From: Pseudoalteromonas luteoviolacea
GTDB lineage: Bacteria; Pseudomonadota; Gammaproteobacteria; Enterobacterales; Alteromonadaceae
Assembly (NCBI RefSeq): GCF_018100925.1
Contig: NZ_JAGJEH010000002.1
Location: forward strand, 372,001-436,000
Reading direction: 5' to 3'
Length of the DNA: 64,000 bases
Part shown: piece by piece, positions 1-9,158 of the stretch
Position numbering within the stretch: position 1 is the stretch's first letter
How the letters are laid out: every line of letters begins with the position of its first letter
Notes under the pieces: model-generated
The model's input: only the letters and a program-made list of their open reading frames with translations
Databases searched by the model: none
What the model was told of the DNA's origin: nothing
Translations under genes and position numbers: made by a program

Positions 1-487
1 CCGTAATCTTTTTTAAAAGTTAATAATCTCATTGGGTGTGTGTATGGTTATTTTCCTAATGCCTGAGTATGGTTTTAAAGTTGATGGTGTTCTAGTTTTT
101 AAATGAAGGTTGAATAATATAAATTAATTAATAAGCTCGTAAGTTATCTAGCTTTTTTATACTGCGTCGTTAATAGTGAAAGGTAGTGCGAGTAAGTTAA
201 TCAATACATTCTTAAATAGTTATCCTTAGTAACATAACTCTGTATCAGGGGCGAGGAAGCAAGTAACATGAAAAAATTCGGTGGGCTTTTAAAGGAGATG
301 TTGTTCGTTGACCAGCGGCAAATTAAACCATATTGATATCTTACCAATTATCAAGCAGGTTATAAGGCTATTCTAGCTTTGATTTTTATGTATCATTCAA
401 ACAATATCAATCTTTGCATGTGTTGTGTTAAATTGAGTGAATTGAACATTTCCAATGAAAAGTTGGGTGAGTTTTAGAAGGGGAATA
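1..487. other. Intergenic region at left edge, no gene seen
   Basis: AT-rich sequence without a convincing reading frame. A 22-codon ATG frame starts at 268 with only a weak purine stretch before it and resembles nothing I know. The promoter of the DsbA-like gene presumably lies in the last 150 bases. Confidence 0.5.
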
Positions 488-1105
488 ATGCGATTTTTAT
501 ATGTTCTGGATCCGATGTGTGCTTGGTGTTATGGGTTTCAGCCTGAGTTGGAAGAGTTTTTGTCCAAACACCCTTCAGTAGAGGTTGATTGGGTTATGGG
601 AGGGCTCGCTCCTGATAATAAGCAGCCAATGGAACCAAGTTTAATGCAAACAATTGCTTCATACTGGCATCAAATAGAGCAGCGGACTCAGGTGACATTT
701 AATCATGACTATTGGGAACTAAACACGCCTTATCGATCTACTTACCATGCATGTCGTGCAGTCATCGCGGCACAGAGTTTAAAAGATAAATGTGCGCAAC
801 TTATGGTTAGGGCGATCCAATCTGCATACTATCAGCAAGCACAGAACCCTTCTCTAGAAGAAACGCTTGTGGCATGTGCAAACTCACTGGGACTTGAGAA
901 GTCTCAATTTTTGGCAGTATTGAATTCGAATGAAACCGAGTCCCAGCTGCAGCAGCACTTAGATATTACGCGTCAACTACAAGTGAGTGGCTTTCCTGCT
1001 TTATTTTATATCTCTGATGCTAATCAACTATTTCCCTTAGCATTGGGCTTTTGCCAAGCTGAAGATTTGGATGAACGTTTCAACAAGGTGATTGCGGGGA
1101 GCTAA
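488..1105 (+). CDS. DsbA-family cytoplasmic oxidoreductase with CxxC (COG3531-like)
   Basis: The protein of 205 residues opens with a beta strand followed directly by the motif PMCAWCYGF, the CxxC active site of thioredoxin-fold DsbA/FrnE-like proteins. A cis-proline region appears as SGFPALFY near residue 170, typical of the COG3531 'predicted protein-disulfide isomerase' group. There is no signal peptide, so it probably works in the cytoplasm as a thiol oxidoreductase; its substrate is unknown. I chose the ATG at 488 because AAGGGG precedes it at good spacing and it places the CxxC about ten residues in; the in-frame ATG at 455 would add 11 non-conserved residues. It appears monocistronic. 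Family assignment is firm, biological role is not. Confidence 0.82.
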   Translation: MRFLYVLDPMCAWCYGFQPELEEFLSKHPSVEVDWVMGGLAPDNKQPMEPSLMQTIASYWHQIEQRTQVTFNHDYWELNTPYRSTYHACRAVIAAQSLKDKCAQLMVRAIQSAYYQQAQNPSLEETLVACANSLGLEKSQFLAVLNSNETESQLQQHLDITRQLQVSGFPALFYISDANQLFPLALGFCQAEDLDERFNKVIAGS

Positions 1106-1373
1106 TCGTAAAAATCGTGCTAAGACGCAAAGAACTATTTGGCATATCTAGTTTGAAAAATAGCACCCATTAAGTGTTAAAACCTAACTTTTAAAATTTT
1201 TCTTTTAAATAGTTAATGCTTATTTTATTTTAATGTCAGATAACTATCTGATAAGAGTAATTAAGTTTTATTTCTTCTATTTTTATAAATGCTGTAATAA
1301 TGCTTTCATTTCAAAAGCTTAAATTAGGCTGTCGCTGGAAAGGCGATAAAACTGACAACTTAAGGAAAAAGAA

Positions 1374-1721
1374 ATGAAAAGCTATATTAAAGCTCTATCT
1401 GTTGCGGCAGTACTTTTTGCAGCTCAATCTCAAGCAGCTGTTGTATTTAATTGCTCAGGTTATGTAAAAAATGTTTTCTCAAAAGGAAATAACACTTATG
1501 AGGTTCGATACTCTCGCTATTCAGATGGTGGTTTCGAACTAGAGCCGGTTATTATCTACCCAGAGCAAACATATTTACTAGGGCCTGTTTTAGAAGCTGT
1601 GCGTCAATCTAAAGAAAACCAAGTTAAGTACACGCTAGTTGTAGAAAACCGCGACAGCGGTAGCCGCAAGTGCCATGATGGCGAAAGTGAAAACGCGCTA
1701 CTAGCTATCACTAAGTACTAA
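1374..1721 (+). CDS. Small secreted protein of unknown function
   Basis: This 115-residue product starts with a clear signal peptide (about residues 1-21, ending QSQA before AVVFNC). The mature part, about 94 residues, holds one cysteine shortly after cleavage and one near the C-terminus, which could form a disulfide. I do not recognise a domain; the pattern of aromatic and charged residues suggests a small beta-rich periplasmic or extracellular protein. AAGGAAAAAGAA precedes the ATG. A strong hairpin terminator follows directly, so it is transcribed alone. It does not share the GLIT/YYPVID core of the secreted family at 18.5-23.6 kb. Confidence 0.75.
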   Translation: MKSYIKALSVAAVLFAAQSQAAVVFNCSGYVKNVFSKGNNTYEVRYSRYSDGGFELEPVIIYPEQTYLLGPVLEAVRQSKENQVKYTLVVENRDSGSRKCHDGESENALLAITKY

Positions 1722-1733
1722 TATTGAATATTT

Positions 1734-1760
1734 AAAAGGTGCGTGATGATGCACCTTTTT
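1734..1760 (+). terminator. Rho-independent terminator of the small secreted protein gene
   Basis: AAAAGGTGC and GCACCTTTTT form a stem around a short loop and end in a run of five T, 12 bases after the stop codon of the upstream gene. Confidence 0.85.
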
Positions 1761-1815
1761 GTATTAAAAGCAGTAAACTTGTTGCTGCGGCCCCAATCAC
1801 TAATTCAAGCGTGTT

Positions 1816-2619
1816 TTATTTTGATAAAGCCCTAGGCATTTTTATGGCCTTAATATACAACCATTGCATTGTATGCTGGTAATCATCGGGGAGTGCCTTC
1901 ATCGCGAGGTGTAGAGTTCTTTGCGCGTCGGTGAGAGTTAGGTGGGGGAGGCTTTTGTTCGCAATAGCTGGGATTTTATAAAACTCTATCCAGTCAGTTT
2001 TAGTGACGATTACCCGCTTAGTGAGCACTTCTGGTACGCTAAAACCATGGCTTTTGATAATATCAATAAGCTTGTTTTGGCAGTACTTTTTCGCAGTACC
2101 TCGGTGGACTTTATTTGAAAAGCCACCAAGTGCTAGTTGTTGATCTATCAACTGGTACCTTAATTTATCTTGCGTACCATCTTGTAGATCCCATTCTGAA
2201 AAGTTCACAAGCAACCCGCCATTACATTTCAATTGAGCTCGAATGCGTGAAAGCGTGTCTTCAAAATCAAACATCCAAAATGCAGAGTTGGCCAAAAAGC
2301 AGCACTGCGAATTTGGCTCGAATTGAATATGTTCAGAGTTAACAGCCAGGTACTTTGCATTTGGATAGATGTTATGGCGTTTTGCGACCTCTATCATACC
2401 TGTGGCGGCATCCGTGCAAGTTAGTTGTCTATGCGGTTTTCCCCTTAAAAGGGCATTTGCAATTAAATTAGAGGAGCCACAGCCTAAATCTACAAAGTTT
2501 TTATAATCATACTTGTCCAAGATTTCAGCGCTGAACTTGGCCGTATCTCGATAAAAGCTAATTTTAGGGGCCGATTTGGCATATTGCGCTGCGCTTTTAC
2601 TCCAAATACATTGACTCAT
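1816..2619 (-). CDS. Class I SAM-dependent methyltransferase
   Basis: Protein of 267 residues with a Rossmann-type methyltransferase core. The glycine-rich SAM-binding motif I appears as FVDLGCGSSN near residue 45, followed by an acidic strand end (LTCTDAA) and a motif IV-like strand (CCFLANSAFWMFDF). The substrate cannot be told from sequence. The start was placed at the eighth codon of the longer frame because AAGGAG lies six bases upstream of that ATG, while the first ATG has no ribosome site. It lies downstream of, and on the same strand as, the MerR-methyltransferase fusion, separated by about 350 bases, so co-transcription is possible but not shown. Confidence 0.82.
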   Translation of the reverse strand: MSQCIWSKSAAQYAKSAPKISFYRDTAKFSAEILDKYDYKNFVDLGCGSSNLIANALLRGKPHRQLTCTDAATGMIEVAKRHNIYPNAKYLAVNSEHIQFEPNSQCCFLANSAFWMFDFEDTLSRIRAQLKCNGGLLVNFSEWDLQDGTQDKLRYQLIDQQLALGGFSNKVHRGTAKKYCQNKLIDIIKSHGFSVPEVLTKRVIVTKTDWIEFYKIPAIANKSLPHLTLTDAQRTLHLAMKALPDDYQHTMQWLYIKAIKMPRALSK

Positions 2620-2970
2620 TAAATTCTCCTTTTCTAACATGGTATTTGTTTTATTAAGTGATAAAAGATGAGTTGATTTGGGATGTTAATTCGGACAAAG
2701 AAGGTGCTAATTGATTCTAATCACTTAGGATGATGTAATTTATATTTTTCTATTTTATAAGCTGGTTTGTACAAAAGTATGGACACGCTTATTTGAGCAT
2801 CTTAGTAAAAGAGCTGTTATCAAAAACTTTGTGAGTGTGAACATTGTACTTCATGCTTTAAAAGTTCTAGTTTGTCGAAGTCTAGCGGTAACTGTTTGTT
2901 TTAAATGGTTTTATAAAGGCGTTCTTTAACGCAAAGCCAATAACCTAAGCTACCTTAGTTAGGTAAGCAT
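2620..2970. other. Intergenic region between two methyltransferase genes
   Basis: About 350 bases without a gene. A short inverted repeat (CTAAG, loop CTAC, CTTAG, at 2945-2958) lies just past the stop of the MerR fusion gene on the minus strand and could help end its transcription, but there is no T-tract. Confidence 0.4.
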
Positions 2971-4161
2971 CTAAATTTTCAAAATAAACACGTGATAACC
3001 AAATTCATTGGCGTATTGAGTGCATAAATTCACTTCTTCATCTATATCGCGAAGCGCAGCTGAGTTGGGCAGATCTTTTTTAAGTGTGGAGACACGGCTT
3101 TGTAAGGGGGCGTAATAGTTCTCCCAAGCTTGATTGCTTTGCTCAAAGTGTGTTGTAAGTTTATATCCTGCTTTGCTAATTTGCGCTAACCGCGTTTCAA
3201 CATTCTGCATATCAGGGTAAGCTTTTGACCAATATTCCAATGCGTCACGACTTGGTGTATCAACTTTCCAAACTAAATCACTGAATACCAAAGCGCCGTG
3301 CTGAGCAATAAATGGTTTCCACTGTTTTAACGCGTTCTCAACGCCCATAATATACGCGCTGCCTTCGGACCAAATTAAATCAATACTCTCGGTCGCAAAC
3401 TTGAGTTCTGTCATGCTAATACACTGGGTTTGTAATCTATGGGTAAAGCCTTGATGCTTAATACGCTGTGATAATGTGTTGAGGGCGGACTGCTCATTGT
3501 CGACAGCGATAACTTGTGCTTGCGTATGTTTTATTAATAGTTCAGTTGCATACCCTGTTCCACAACCAATGTCTAGGATAGTGCTGAGCTCGGAGGGGAC
3601 AAAAGATAAAGCTTTGAGTGTATCTTCATCACTGCCAGGAGCCCAGCGAGAGAGACCTGAAAATACAGTCGTAAAATCAGCCATATATACGTCATGTTCA
3701 TTCATATCTTTTGATAACCATTTTAGTCTGAGTGCTTCTTTTTCACTGAAACCTTGATTTATGAGCCAGCTGAGGTGGGCATCTGGCGCGATAGCGCTCA
3801 ATTCTTCATGCCAACCTTGTTGTGGAGTATCACCTAATATAGCGAGGAGTAAGTCATGAGCTTGTTGCTTTTGCTGTATCTCGCTTTGTAAAGTCGCTAA
3901 TCGGTCTCGTAATAATTGGCTGTTAATTTTGGCATCAAGGCAAGCTTTACACTCTTTGATCGTTAAACCGCCTGCGAGTAGTTTTTGAATTAACCGCACC
4001 CGTTGGACATCTTTGTCAGAATAAACTCGATAGCCGTTGCTAAGTCGTTTTGCACAGAGCAGTTGCTGCTTTTCATAGTAAAGTATTGCAGTGCGAGATA
4101 GCCCCACGGACTTTGCGAGTTCTGAAATCTTATACACGTATGCTTGCCTATCTATATTCAA
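2971..4161 (-). CDS. MerR-family regulator fused to a SAM-dependent methyltransferase
   Basis: The 396-residue protein has two parts. Residues about 9-80 form a MerR winged helix-turn-helix (YKISELAKSVGLSRTAILYYE, then RLSNGYRVYSDKDVQRV), followed by a coiled-coil stretch to about residue 125. Residues about 185-330 form a class I methyltransferase with motif I LDIGCGTGYATELL and acidic strand VIAVDNEQS. In MerR proteins the C-terminal region normally senses the ligand; here an enzyme-like domain replaces it, so the regulator may bind SAM or modify its inducer. The fusion is in one uninterrupted frame. It is separated from the upstream chemoreceptor by a terminator, so it has its own promoter. 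Confidence 0.88.
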   Translation of the reverse strand: MNIDRQAYVYKISELAKSVGLSRTAILYYEKQQLLCAKRLSNGYRVYSDKDVQRVRLIQKLLAGGLTIKECKACLDAKINSQLLRDRLATLQSEIQQKQQAHDLLLAILGDTPQQGWHEELSAIAPDAHLSWLINQGFSEKEALRLKWLSKDMNEHDVYMADFTTVFSGLSRWAPGSDEDTLKALSFVPSELSTILDIGCGTGYATELLIKHTQAQVIAVDNEQSALNTLSQRIKHQGFTHRLQTQCISMTELKFATESIDLIWSEGSAYIMGVENALKQWKPFIAQHGALVFSDLVWKVDTPSRDALEYWSKAYPDMQNVETRLAQISKAGYKLTTHFEQSNQAWENYYAPLQSRVSTLKKDLPNSAALRDIDEEVNLCTQYANEFGYHVFILKI

Positions 4162-4250
4162 CTGCGCTTAGTTTAAAGTATAAAGCGATAGACAGGTCAA
4201 TTGGCAAATAATATGTTTGAATGATGTTTGGTGAAAATGTCAAAAATAAA

Positions 4251-4270
4251 AAGGGGCTTAATTGCCCCTT
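4251..4270 (-). terminator. Rho-independent terminator of the chemoreceptor gene
   Basis: AAGGGGC and GCCCCTT form a stem; on the minus strand it is followed by TTTTTATTTTTG. It lies 17 bases past the stop codon of the large chemoreceptor gene. Confidence 0.88.
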
Positions 4271-4286
4271 ATATTTGTTTATGCGT

Positions 4287-7200
4287 TTAAGAAGCTAAGG
4301 TTTTTAGGCCTGTGCCGCTTTGTTCAATATTAAAAAAGTCCATTGTGCCATTCATGCTATTGGCTTGGTCTGCCATCGATTGACCGGCAGCGGTTGCTTG
4401 TTCAACCAGCGCCGCATTTTGTTGAGTCATTTCATCCATCTGTGTGATCGCACTATTGACCTGAACTATACCTTCAGATTGTTGTTTTGATGATTCGGTT
4501 AAATCTTGCATCATAGCGCGCACTTTTGAAGTCGCTTCAACAATTTCTAGCAGGGTTTCACCCGATTTATTGACCAATGAAGTACCTTCTTCAACTTTGG
4601 TTTGGCTGTCTCTGATCAAATCCTTGATCTCTTTTGCCGCTTCAGAAGAGCGCTGTGCAAGGTTTCTAACTTCCCCTGCAACCACTGCAAAACCTCGGCC
4701 CTGTTCACCAGCTCTTGCGGCTTCTACCGCGGCGTTCAGCGCCAATAGATTTGTTTGGAAAGCAATTTCATCTATCACACCAATAATTTCAGAGATCTCT
4801 TTACTAGAGTCATTAATTTCCTTCATTGCCGTTACAGCCATATTGACGACTTGACCGCCTTGCTCAGCTCGGCGCTCGGCATCAAGGGAGAGCTCATTGG
4901 CGTTTTCTGCCCGTTTACTGCTTTGTTTCACACTGTCGGTCATGGCTTCCATACTGGATGAAGTTTCTTCAAGACTTGAGGCCTGTTCTTCGGTACGTTG
5001 GCTTAAGTCCATATTACCTTGTGCAATCTCATTGGCGCTCTGAGAAATACTACCAGCGGACGAGCGAATACTAGATATAATTTCTGTGAGCTTGTCTGCA
5101 GTGGTGTTAGTATCTTCTTTGAGTTTGCCAAATTTACCTTGATACTGATTGGTGATACGTTTACTTAAATCGCCATGGGCAAGGGCGCCGAGCATGTGCA
5201 TGACATCGTCCAAAGCCACCTCTACCGTGCCGAGTAGGTCGTTAAGCCCCTGACTTAAGTTACCAAAGAAACCCGATTTACCTGTTGGATCAATTTTTTT
5301 ACTTAAATCCCCCTGAGATGCAGCTTGCACGATCTCATCTATTTCTTTTTCAATATTTACCTCGGCGGTGCGGTCAACCCACTCCAGTACTGTCCCGATG
5401 CGTTTGCCATCTACTGAGATAGGGTTTGCTGTAAGGGCAAAGACTTTATCGCCGATATGCTCAACACTGCGATGTGTATCTTGCAGGTTTTCAAAAACTA
5501 GGCGTTGCTGTTCTGGCTCTAGGTAAAAGTCATGGATTGCAAAACCGATTAGATTGTTCGCCTCAAATACACCCACGTGCTGTTTAATATCTCGTTCAGA
5601 TTCTGACATCATATTTTGCAGTGCGTTGTTGGCATATATGATATTGAGTTCTGGATCTGCGATCATGACGTTGCCAGAAACGCTATCGAGTGCATATTTG
5701 ACCCGAGCGTTTTCGGAGGCAATCCGAGACTTTTCGCGCTCAAGAGCTAACCACTGGGTTTTATCTTGCCACTCGATAACGGTACCGACACGTTCTCCCT
5801 CAACTTTTACTGGGCTGGCGACAATGCTGAAGGTACGTCCTGCGATAACAAACTTGCTTTGGTGGCTAGTGGTCAAGTTGTCAAATTCAGCCAATAAATT
5901 TGTAAAGTGTGCAAAGTAATGGTCTATTGGGTTGTGTTTTATGGACTCAGGATCAAAGCCAACGAGTTCGCTTTCAATGTCTTTTTCAGCAGCTCTAAAC
6001 ATTTGTTCTAAAGAACTATTTAAGTAAATTACTTGATATGTATCGTCAGTTATCATCACTTGGCCTGACGAGCCATCGAGGGCGTATTTTACACGCGCAT
6101 TTTCTGACGCGATTTGAGCTTTTTCTTTTTCGTTGGCAAGCCACTTAGTTTTGTCTTCCCACTCGTATACAAGGCCTACGACGTTACCATCCACGATTAC
6201 AGGACTTGCTACAATGTCGAATGTTCTGCCTGCGATATTCAATTCAGCGTTGTAGCTATCGCTTAGGTGCTGTACAGCGTCTTCTACCTCAGAGAAGTCA
6301 GGCAAAGATTGACTGAGCGGGTGGTTAAGCAGCAACTTACTGTCAAATTGTGCATGAACAGAACAAATATCGGTACAGGCAACATCAAACATGGCGTAAA
6401 TGGCATCATTTAAATAGATCACCTGATTGTTTGTATCGGTTATCATTACACAGGCACTGGCATTGTCTAGCGCGCTTTTGATACGGGCATTTGTACTCGC
6501 AATTCGTTTTTCTTCACGTTCTTTTTCTCGTATTTGGCGCAGGCTCTCTCGCATTGCCATCATAGATTTGAAAACACCTTTTGGCGTGCGTCCATCGTAT
6601 TGTTCATCAAGGTCACCGCGAGAAATGGCGAGTGCCACTTTTTCAAGCTCACTCGGGTCCTTGCCCAGCTGAGCCATGACATTTCGTGTTAGTACAAACA
6701 CAATGCATCCACTCAGCACCAATGCAATCACAAAGGTAACGAGGATATTGCCAACAGCGGACTCGTTTTCATCTTTAAGTCTAGGCCCAAGTTGGTCTTG
6801 ATCTGTCTTCACCGAGAGTTTTAGATCATCAACCAACTTAGCAAACTTAGGACCGAGCATATCTAAGGTATTGGTTACCTTATCGTTGCGATCTACAATG
6901 ATATCGTGAACACTCAAATATGCTTCTTTGTATTGTGCTTCTAAACCTCTCACTCGGTCGATTATGTCACGATTGGCTGCCGTATTTGTAAGCTGCTCTA
7001 TCAAATCCATTTGTTGCTCAAAAGCGCTAAATTCTTGTTTAACCCGTTGATCAGCGCTCTCATCGTTGCTCTCGAGATATTTAATGACATATAGCCTCCC
7101 CAGCAGTAAATTCCGCATGGCGACGCCGGTTAAGTAGGCTAGCTGGGTGTTATTGCTTTCCGATGCACTAAACATTAACTTGGTCAGTTCCCTTTCCATT

Positions 7201-7658
7201 TGCGGACCAATTACGTTCAACTTATTGAATACCAAATCATTACGTTGTACTCGATAAGATTTAATTAAATCGAACGTTTCGTTATACACCGCGATTTTGG
7301 CGATGAGCTCGCGTACCATCTGAGCGCGTTCAGGTTTGTTGATTTCTCGTGTTGCATCATTAAGTAGGCTCTCTACTTGATTAAAATATTCGTCATATTG
7401 TTGTATGTCTTTTTCGCTACCAGTGAGCAAAAAGTCTTTCACATTCATGCGAACCATCAGCATGTTAGATTGCAAAATACCTGCAAGATTGCTGTCTCGA
7501 GCAAGCTCTCGATAATCTTTAAAACCATCGGATGCTATTTTGAGAGCAAAGTAGGAAATAAAGCCAATCACGGCTAACGTGATCATTAAGGCTGAAAAAG
7601 CAGCTATTAGCTTCGCGCGCAGTGTAGATATGATATTGAAATGTATGGAATTAGCCAT
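4287..7658 (-). CDS. Methyl-accepting chemotaxis protein with periplasmic helical domain and three PAS domains
   Basis: An unusually long receptor of 1,123 residues. TM1 lies at about residues 14-38, a mostly helical periplasmic domain of about 265 residues follows, then TM2 at about 304-326. The periplasmic part (motif MVRMNVKDFLLTGSEKD) resembles helical bimodular (HBM) sensors. The cytoplasmic part has a HAMP-like linker, three tandem PAS repeats, each opening with NAR(V/I)K.ALD and VMI.D and ending in W.D(K/R)T, a second HAMP region, and the signalling hairpin (IDEIAFQTNLLALNAAVEAA, then GRGFAVVAGEVR). It would pass ligand or redox signals to CheA/CheW, which are not in this window. The C-terminus has no CheR-tether pentapeptide that I can see. 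A terminator follows it. Confidence 0.93.
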   Translation of the reverse strand: MANSIHFNIISTLRAKLIAAFSALMITLAVIGFISYFALKIASDGFKDYRELARDSNLAGILQSNMLMVRMNVKDFLLTGSEKDIQQYDEYFNQVESLLNDATREINKPERAQMVRELIAKIAVYNETFDLIKSYRVQRNDLVFNKLNVIGPQMERELTKLMFSASESNNTQLAYLTGVAMRNLLLGRLYVIKYLESNDESADQRVKQEFSAFEQQMDLIEQLTNTAANRDIIDRVRGLEAQYKEAYLSVHDIIVDRNDKVTNTLDMLGPKFAKLVDDLKLSVKTDQDQLGPRLKDENESAVGNILVTFVIALVLSGCIVFVLTRNVMAQLGKDPSELEKVALAISRGDLDEQYDGRTPKGVFKSMMAMRESLRQIREKEREEKRIASTNARIKSALDNASACVMITDTNNQVIYLNDAIYAMFDVACTDICSVHAQFDSKLLLNHPLSQSLPDFSEVEDAVQHLSDSYNAELNIAGRTFDIVASPVIVDGNVVGLVYEWEDKTKWLANEKEKAQIASENARVKYALDGSSGQVMITDDTYQVIYLNSSLEQMFRAAEKDIESELVGFDPESIKHNPIDHYFAHFTNLLAEFDNLTTSHQSKFVIAGRTFSIVASPVKVEGERVGTVIEWQDKTQWLALEREKSRIASENARVKYALDSVSGNVMIADPELNIIYANNALQNMMSESERDIKQHVGVFEANNLIGFAIHDFYLEPEQQRLVFENLQDTHRSVEHIGDKVFALTANPISVDGKRIGTVLEWVDRTAEVNIEKEIDEIVQAASQGDLSKKIDPTGKSGFFGNLSQGLNDLLGTVEVALDDVMHMLGALAHGDLSKRITNQYQGKFGKLKEDTNTTADKLTEIISSIRSSAGSISQSANEIAQGNMDLSQRTEEQASSLEETSSSMEAMTDSVKQSSKRAENANELSLDAERRAEQGGQVVNMAVTAMKEINDSSKEISEIIGVIDEIAFQTNLLALNAAVEAARAGEQGRGFAVVAGEVRNLAQRSSEAAKEIKDLIRDSQTKVEEGTSLVNKSGETLLEIVEATSKVRAMMQDLTESSKQQSEGIVQVNSAITQMDEMTQQNAALVEQATAAGQSMADQANSMNGTMDFFNIEQSGTGLKTLAS

Positions 7659-8040
7659 ATTAAAATTCCCTTATACCGCAGGAGTTGCGTGAAATAAAAA
7701 AGTCCTGAACTCAAGTATAGAAGCTAAATCGCAATGCGTTTTATTATTGACAATAGAAGTGACCAGTTGGCTGGGATATAGCCCAGAATAGAGTGCTCAA
7801 AGGATTGAAATTTCTAAATAAGAATTTGATTTTATTGAAGAAACTTGTTAAGTTGAGAGAGTTGGCAGTTTAAGTCTAGATTAGCATTAAGTGGTGACAC
7901 TGAGCTTAGCAACTTCGTATTTTTGATAGGAAGAAGAAATTAAGATGCAGTGTAATAGGCTGTTACCTTGAATTTCTGGTATTTAAATTACGCGTATGAT
8001 ATCAAATCGTATATGTATTTGTTTTAGGAGCAAACACGCT
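7659..8040. other. Divergent promoter region between chemoreceptor and GNAT gene
   Basis: AT-rich spacer between two divergently transcribed genes. No regulatory motif can be named with confidence. AGGAG at 8026-8030 is the likely ribosome site of the GTG-started GNAT gene. Confidence 0.4.
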
Positions 8041-8493
8041 GTGAGTAGTATAGTGACAATTAGGCTGGCAAAGGACGACGAAATCCACTGGGTAAATGAT
8101 CAATATCAACGAGTCGGGTTTAAATTATCCAGTATCGACAGCGATGTTATTGCAATCGCGCTTATTGAAGGTCAAAAAGTAGGAGTTGGGCGAGTTCAAC
8201 AAATTACAGAGCATGCTGCGGAATTAGGGGGGATGTATGTAAATCCAGACTTTAGAGGTGTGGGGGTGGCTGCTAAGTTGGTGGCATTTTTGGTCGACAA
8301 TGCTTCACAATATGCCAGTGTGTATTGTTTACCATTTGCCCATCTTGCTAAATTTTATGGAAAATTTGGGTTTATACCTGTAGAGGCTGGTGAACAACAA
8401 GTGCCTGATATCGTATTAAGTAAACACCATTGGTGCAATGAAATATACGAGCACGAGACACTATTGTTCGTCAAAAACAGTGAAAATTCATAA
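8041..8493 (+). CDS. GNAT-family N-acetyltransferase
   Basis: Protein of about 150 residues with the acetyl-CoA-binding core GGMYVNPDFRGVGVAAKLV, matching the Q/R-x-x-G-x-G/A motif A of the GNAT fold, and a downstream FYGKFGFIPV strand typical of motif B. The acceptor substrate is unknown. The start chosen is the GTG at 8041, ten bases after AGGAG; an ATG at 7996 in frame lacks a ribosome site and adds a cysteine-rich extension foreign to the family. It lies 11 bases before the Crp-like regulator gene, so the two are probably co-transcribed. Confidence 0.8.
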   Translation: MSSIVTIRLAKDDEIHWVNDQYQRVGFKLSSIDSDVIAIALIEGQKVGVGRVQQITEHAAELGGMYVNPDFRGVGVAAKLVAFLVDNASQYASVYCLPFAHLAKFYGKFGFIPVEAGEQQVPDIVLSKHHWCNEIYEHETLLFVKNSENS

Positions 8494-8504
8494 ATGGCGC
8501 TCTT

Positions 8505-9098
8505 ATGGATGAGCAAGAAATTAGGCTGTTGTTAACGCAGCTATTAATGCCAATCGTTCAGTTTAATGAGTATGAAATAGAATTGGCACTTGATTTGTTT
8601 TCATTTAAAACGTTTGAGTCAGAGGCGCACGTCTTTGTTAGTCAGGATATTGTAACAGAAGTGCATTTTGTATTATCTGGTCTTGGCCGTTATTACTACT
8701 TAGACCGTGACGGAAAGGAGTTCAATAAGTCTTTAGTGAAGCAAGGTGGAGCATTCACTAGCATTGGGTCGCTTGTAGATAGTAGCCCGAGTCCATTTTA
8801 TGCCCAGGCGCTAACTCAATGTAAAATAGCATCAATACGATACGACGAACTCGTAGCCCTTGCAGAAGATAATCCCAACTGGGGTCGATTTGTACGAAGG
8901 CTTTACGAGCGATTAGCGCTTAAGAAAGAGCGTCGTGAAGCCAGTTTTCTGTTATTGGATGCGCAGCAACGATACGAACAATTCCTAATGGGTTTTGGCA
9001 GCGAAAGCGAAAATATTGCGCTCAATCAAGTTGCTATGTACCTTGGTATTACGGATGTGAGCTTGTCTCGAATTAGAAAAAAGATGGGCTTAACTTAA
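8505..9098 (+). CDS. Crp/Fnr-family transcriptional regulator
   Basis: The 197-residue protein has an N-terminal cyclic-nucleotide-binding-type beta barrel (about residues 20-125, with EVHFVLSGLGRYYYLDRDGKE) and a C-terminal helix-turn-helix (about 165-195, VAMYLGITDVSLSRIRKK). The classical cAMP phosphate-binding R-x-S pair is not evident, and there are no Fnr-type cysteines, so the ligand is unknown. Such short Crp-like proteins usually regulate a few neighbouring genes. It starts 11 bases after the GNAT gene and is followed by an ICMT-like membrane methyltransferase and another GNAT on the same strand, suggesting a small operon. Confidence 0.85.
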   Translation: MDEQEIRLLLTQLLMPIVQFNEYEIELALDLFSFKTFESEAHVFVSQDIVTEVHFVLSGLGRYYYLDRDGKEFNKSLVKQGGAFTSIGSLVDSSPSPFYAQALTQCKIASIRYDELVALAEDNPNWGRFVRRLYERLALKKERREASFLLLDAQQRYEQFLMGFGSESENIALNQVAMYLGITDVSLSRIRKKMGLT

Positions 9099-9158
9099 GT
9101 TAAGGCAATATGTGGGGCAACAAATTATTGTTGTGCTTTTATCGACAGGAAGCATGAC

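Noticed and set aside
268..336. 22-codon ATG frame near the left edge
   Set aside because: Only a weak purine stretch precedes it and the product resembles nothing; chance frames of this size are common in AT-rich spacer.
9117..9139. Weak hairpin between the Crp-like and ICMT-like genes
   Set aside because: The stem GCAACAA/TTGTTG is AT-rich, and the genes look co-transcribed; not convincing as a terminator.
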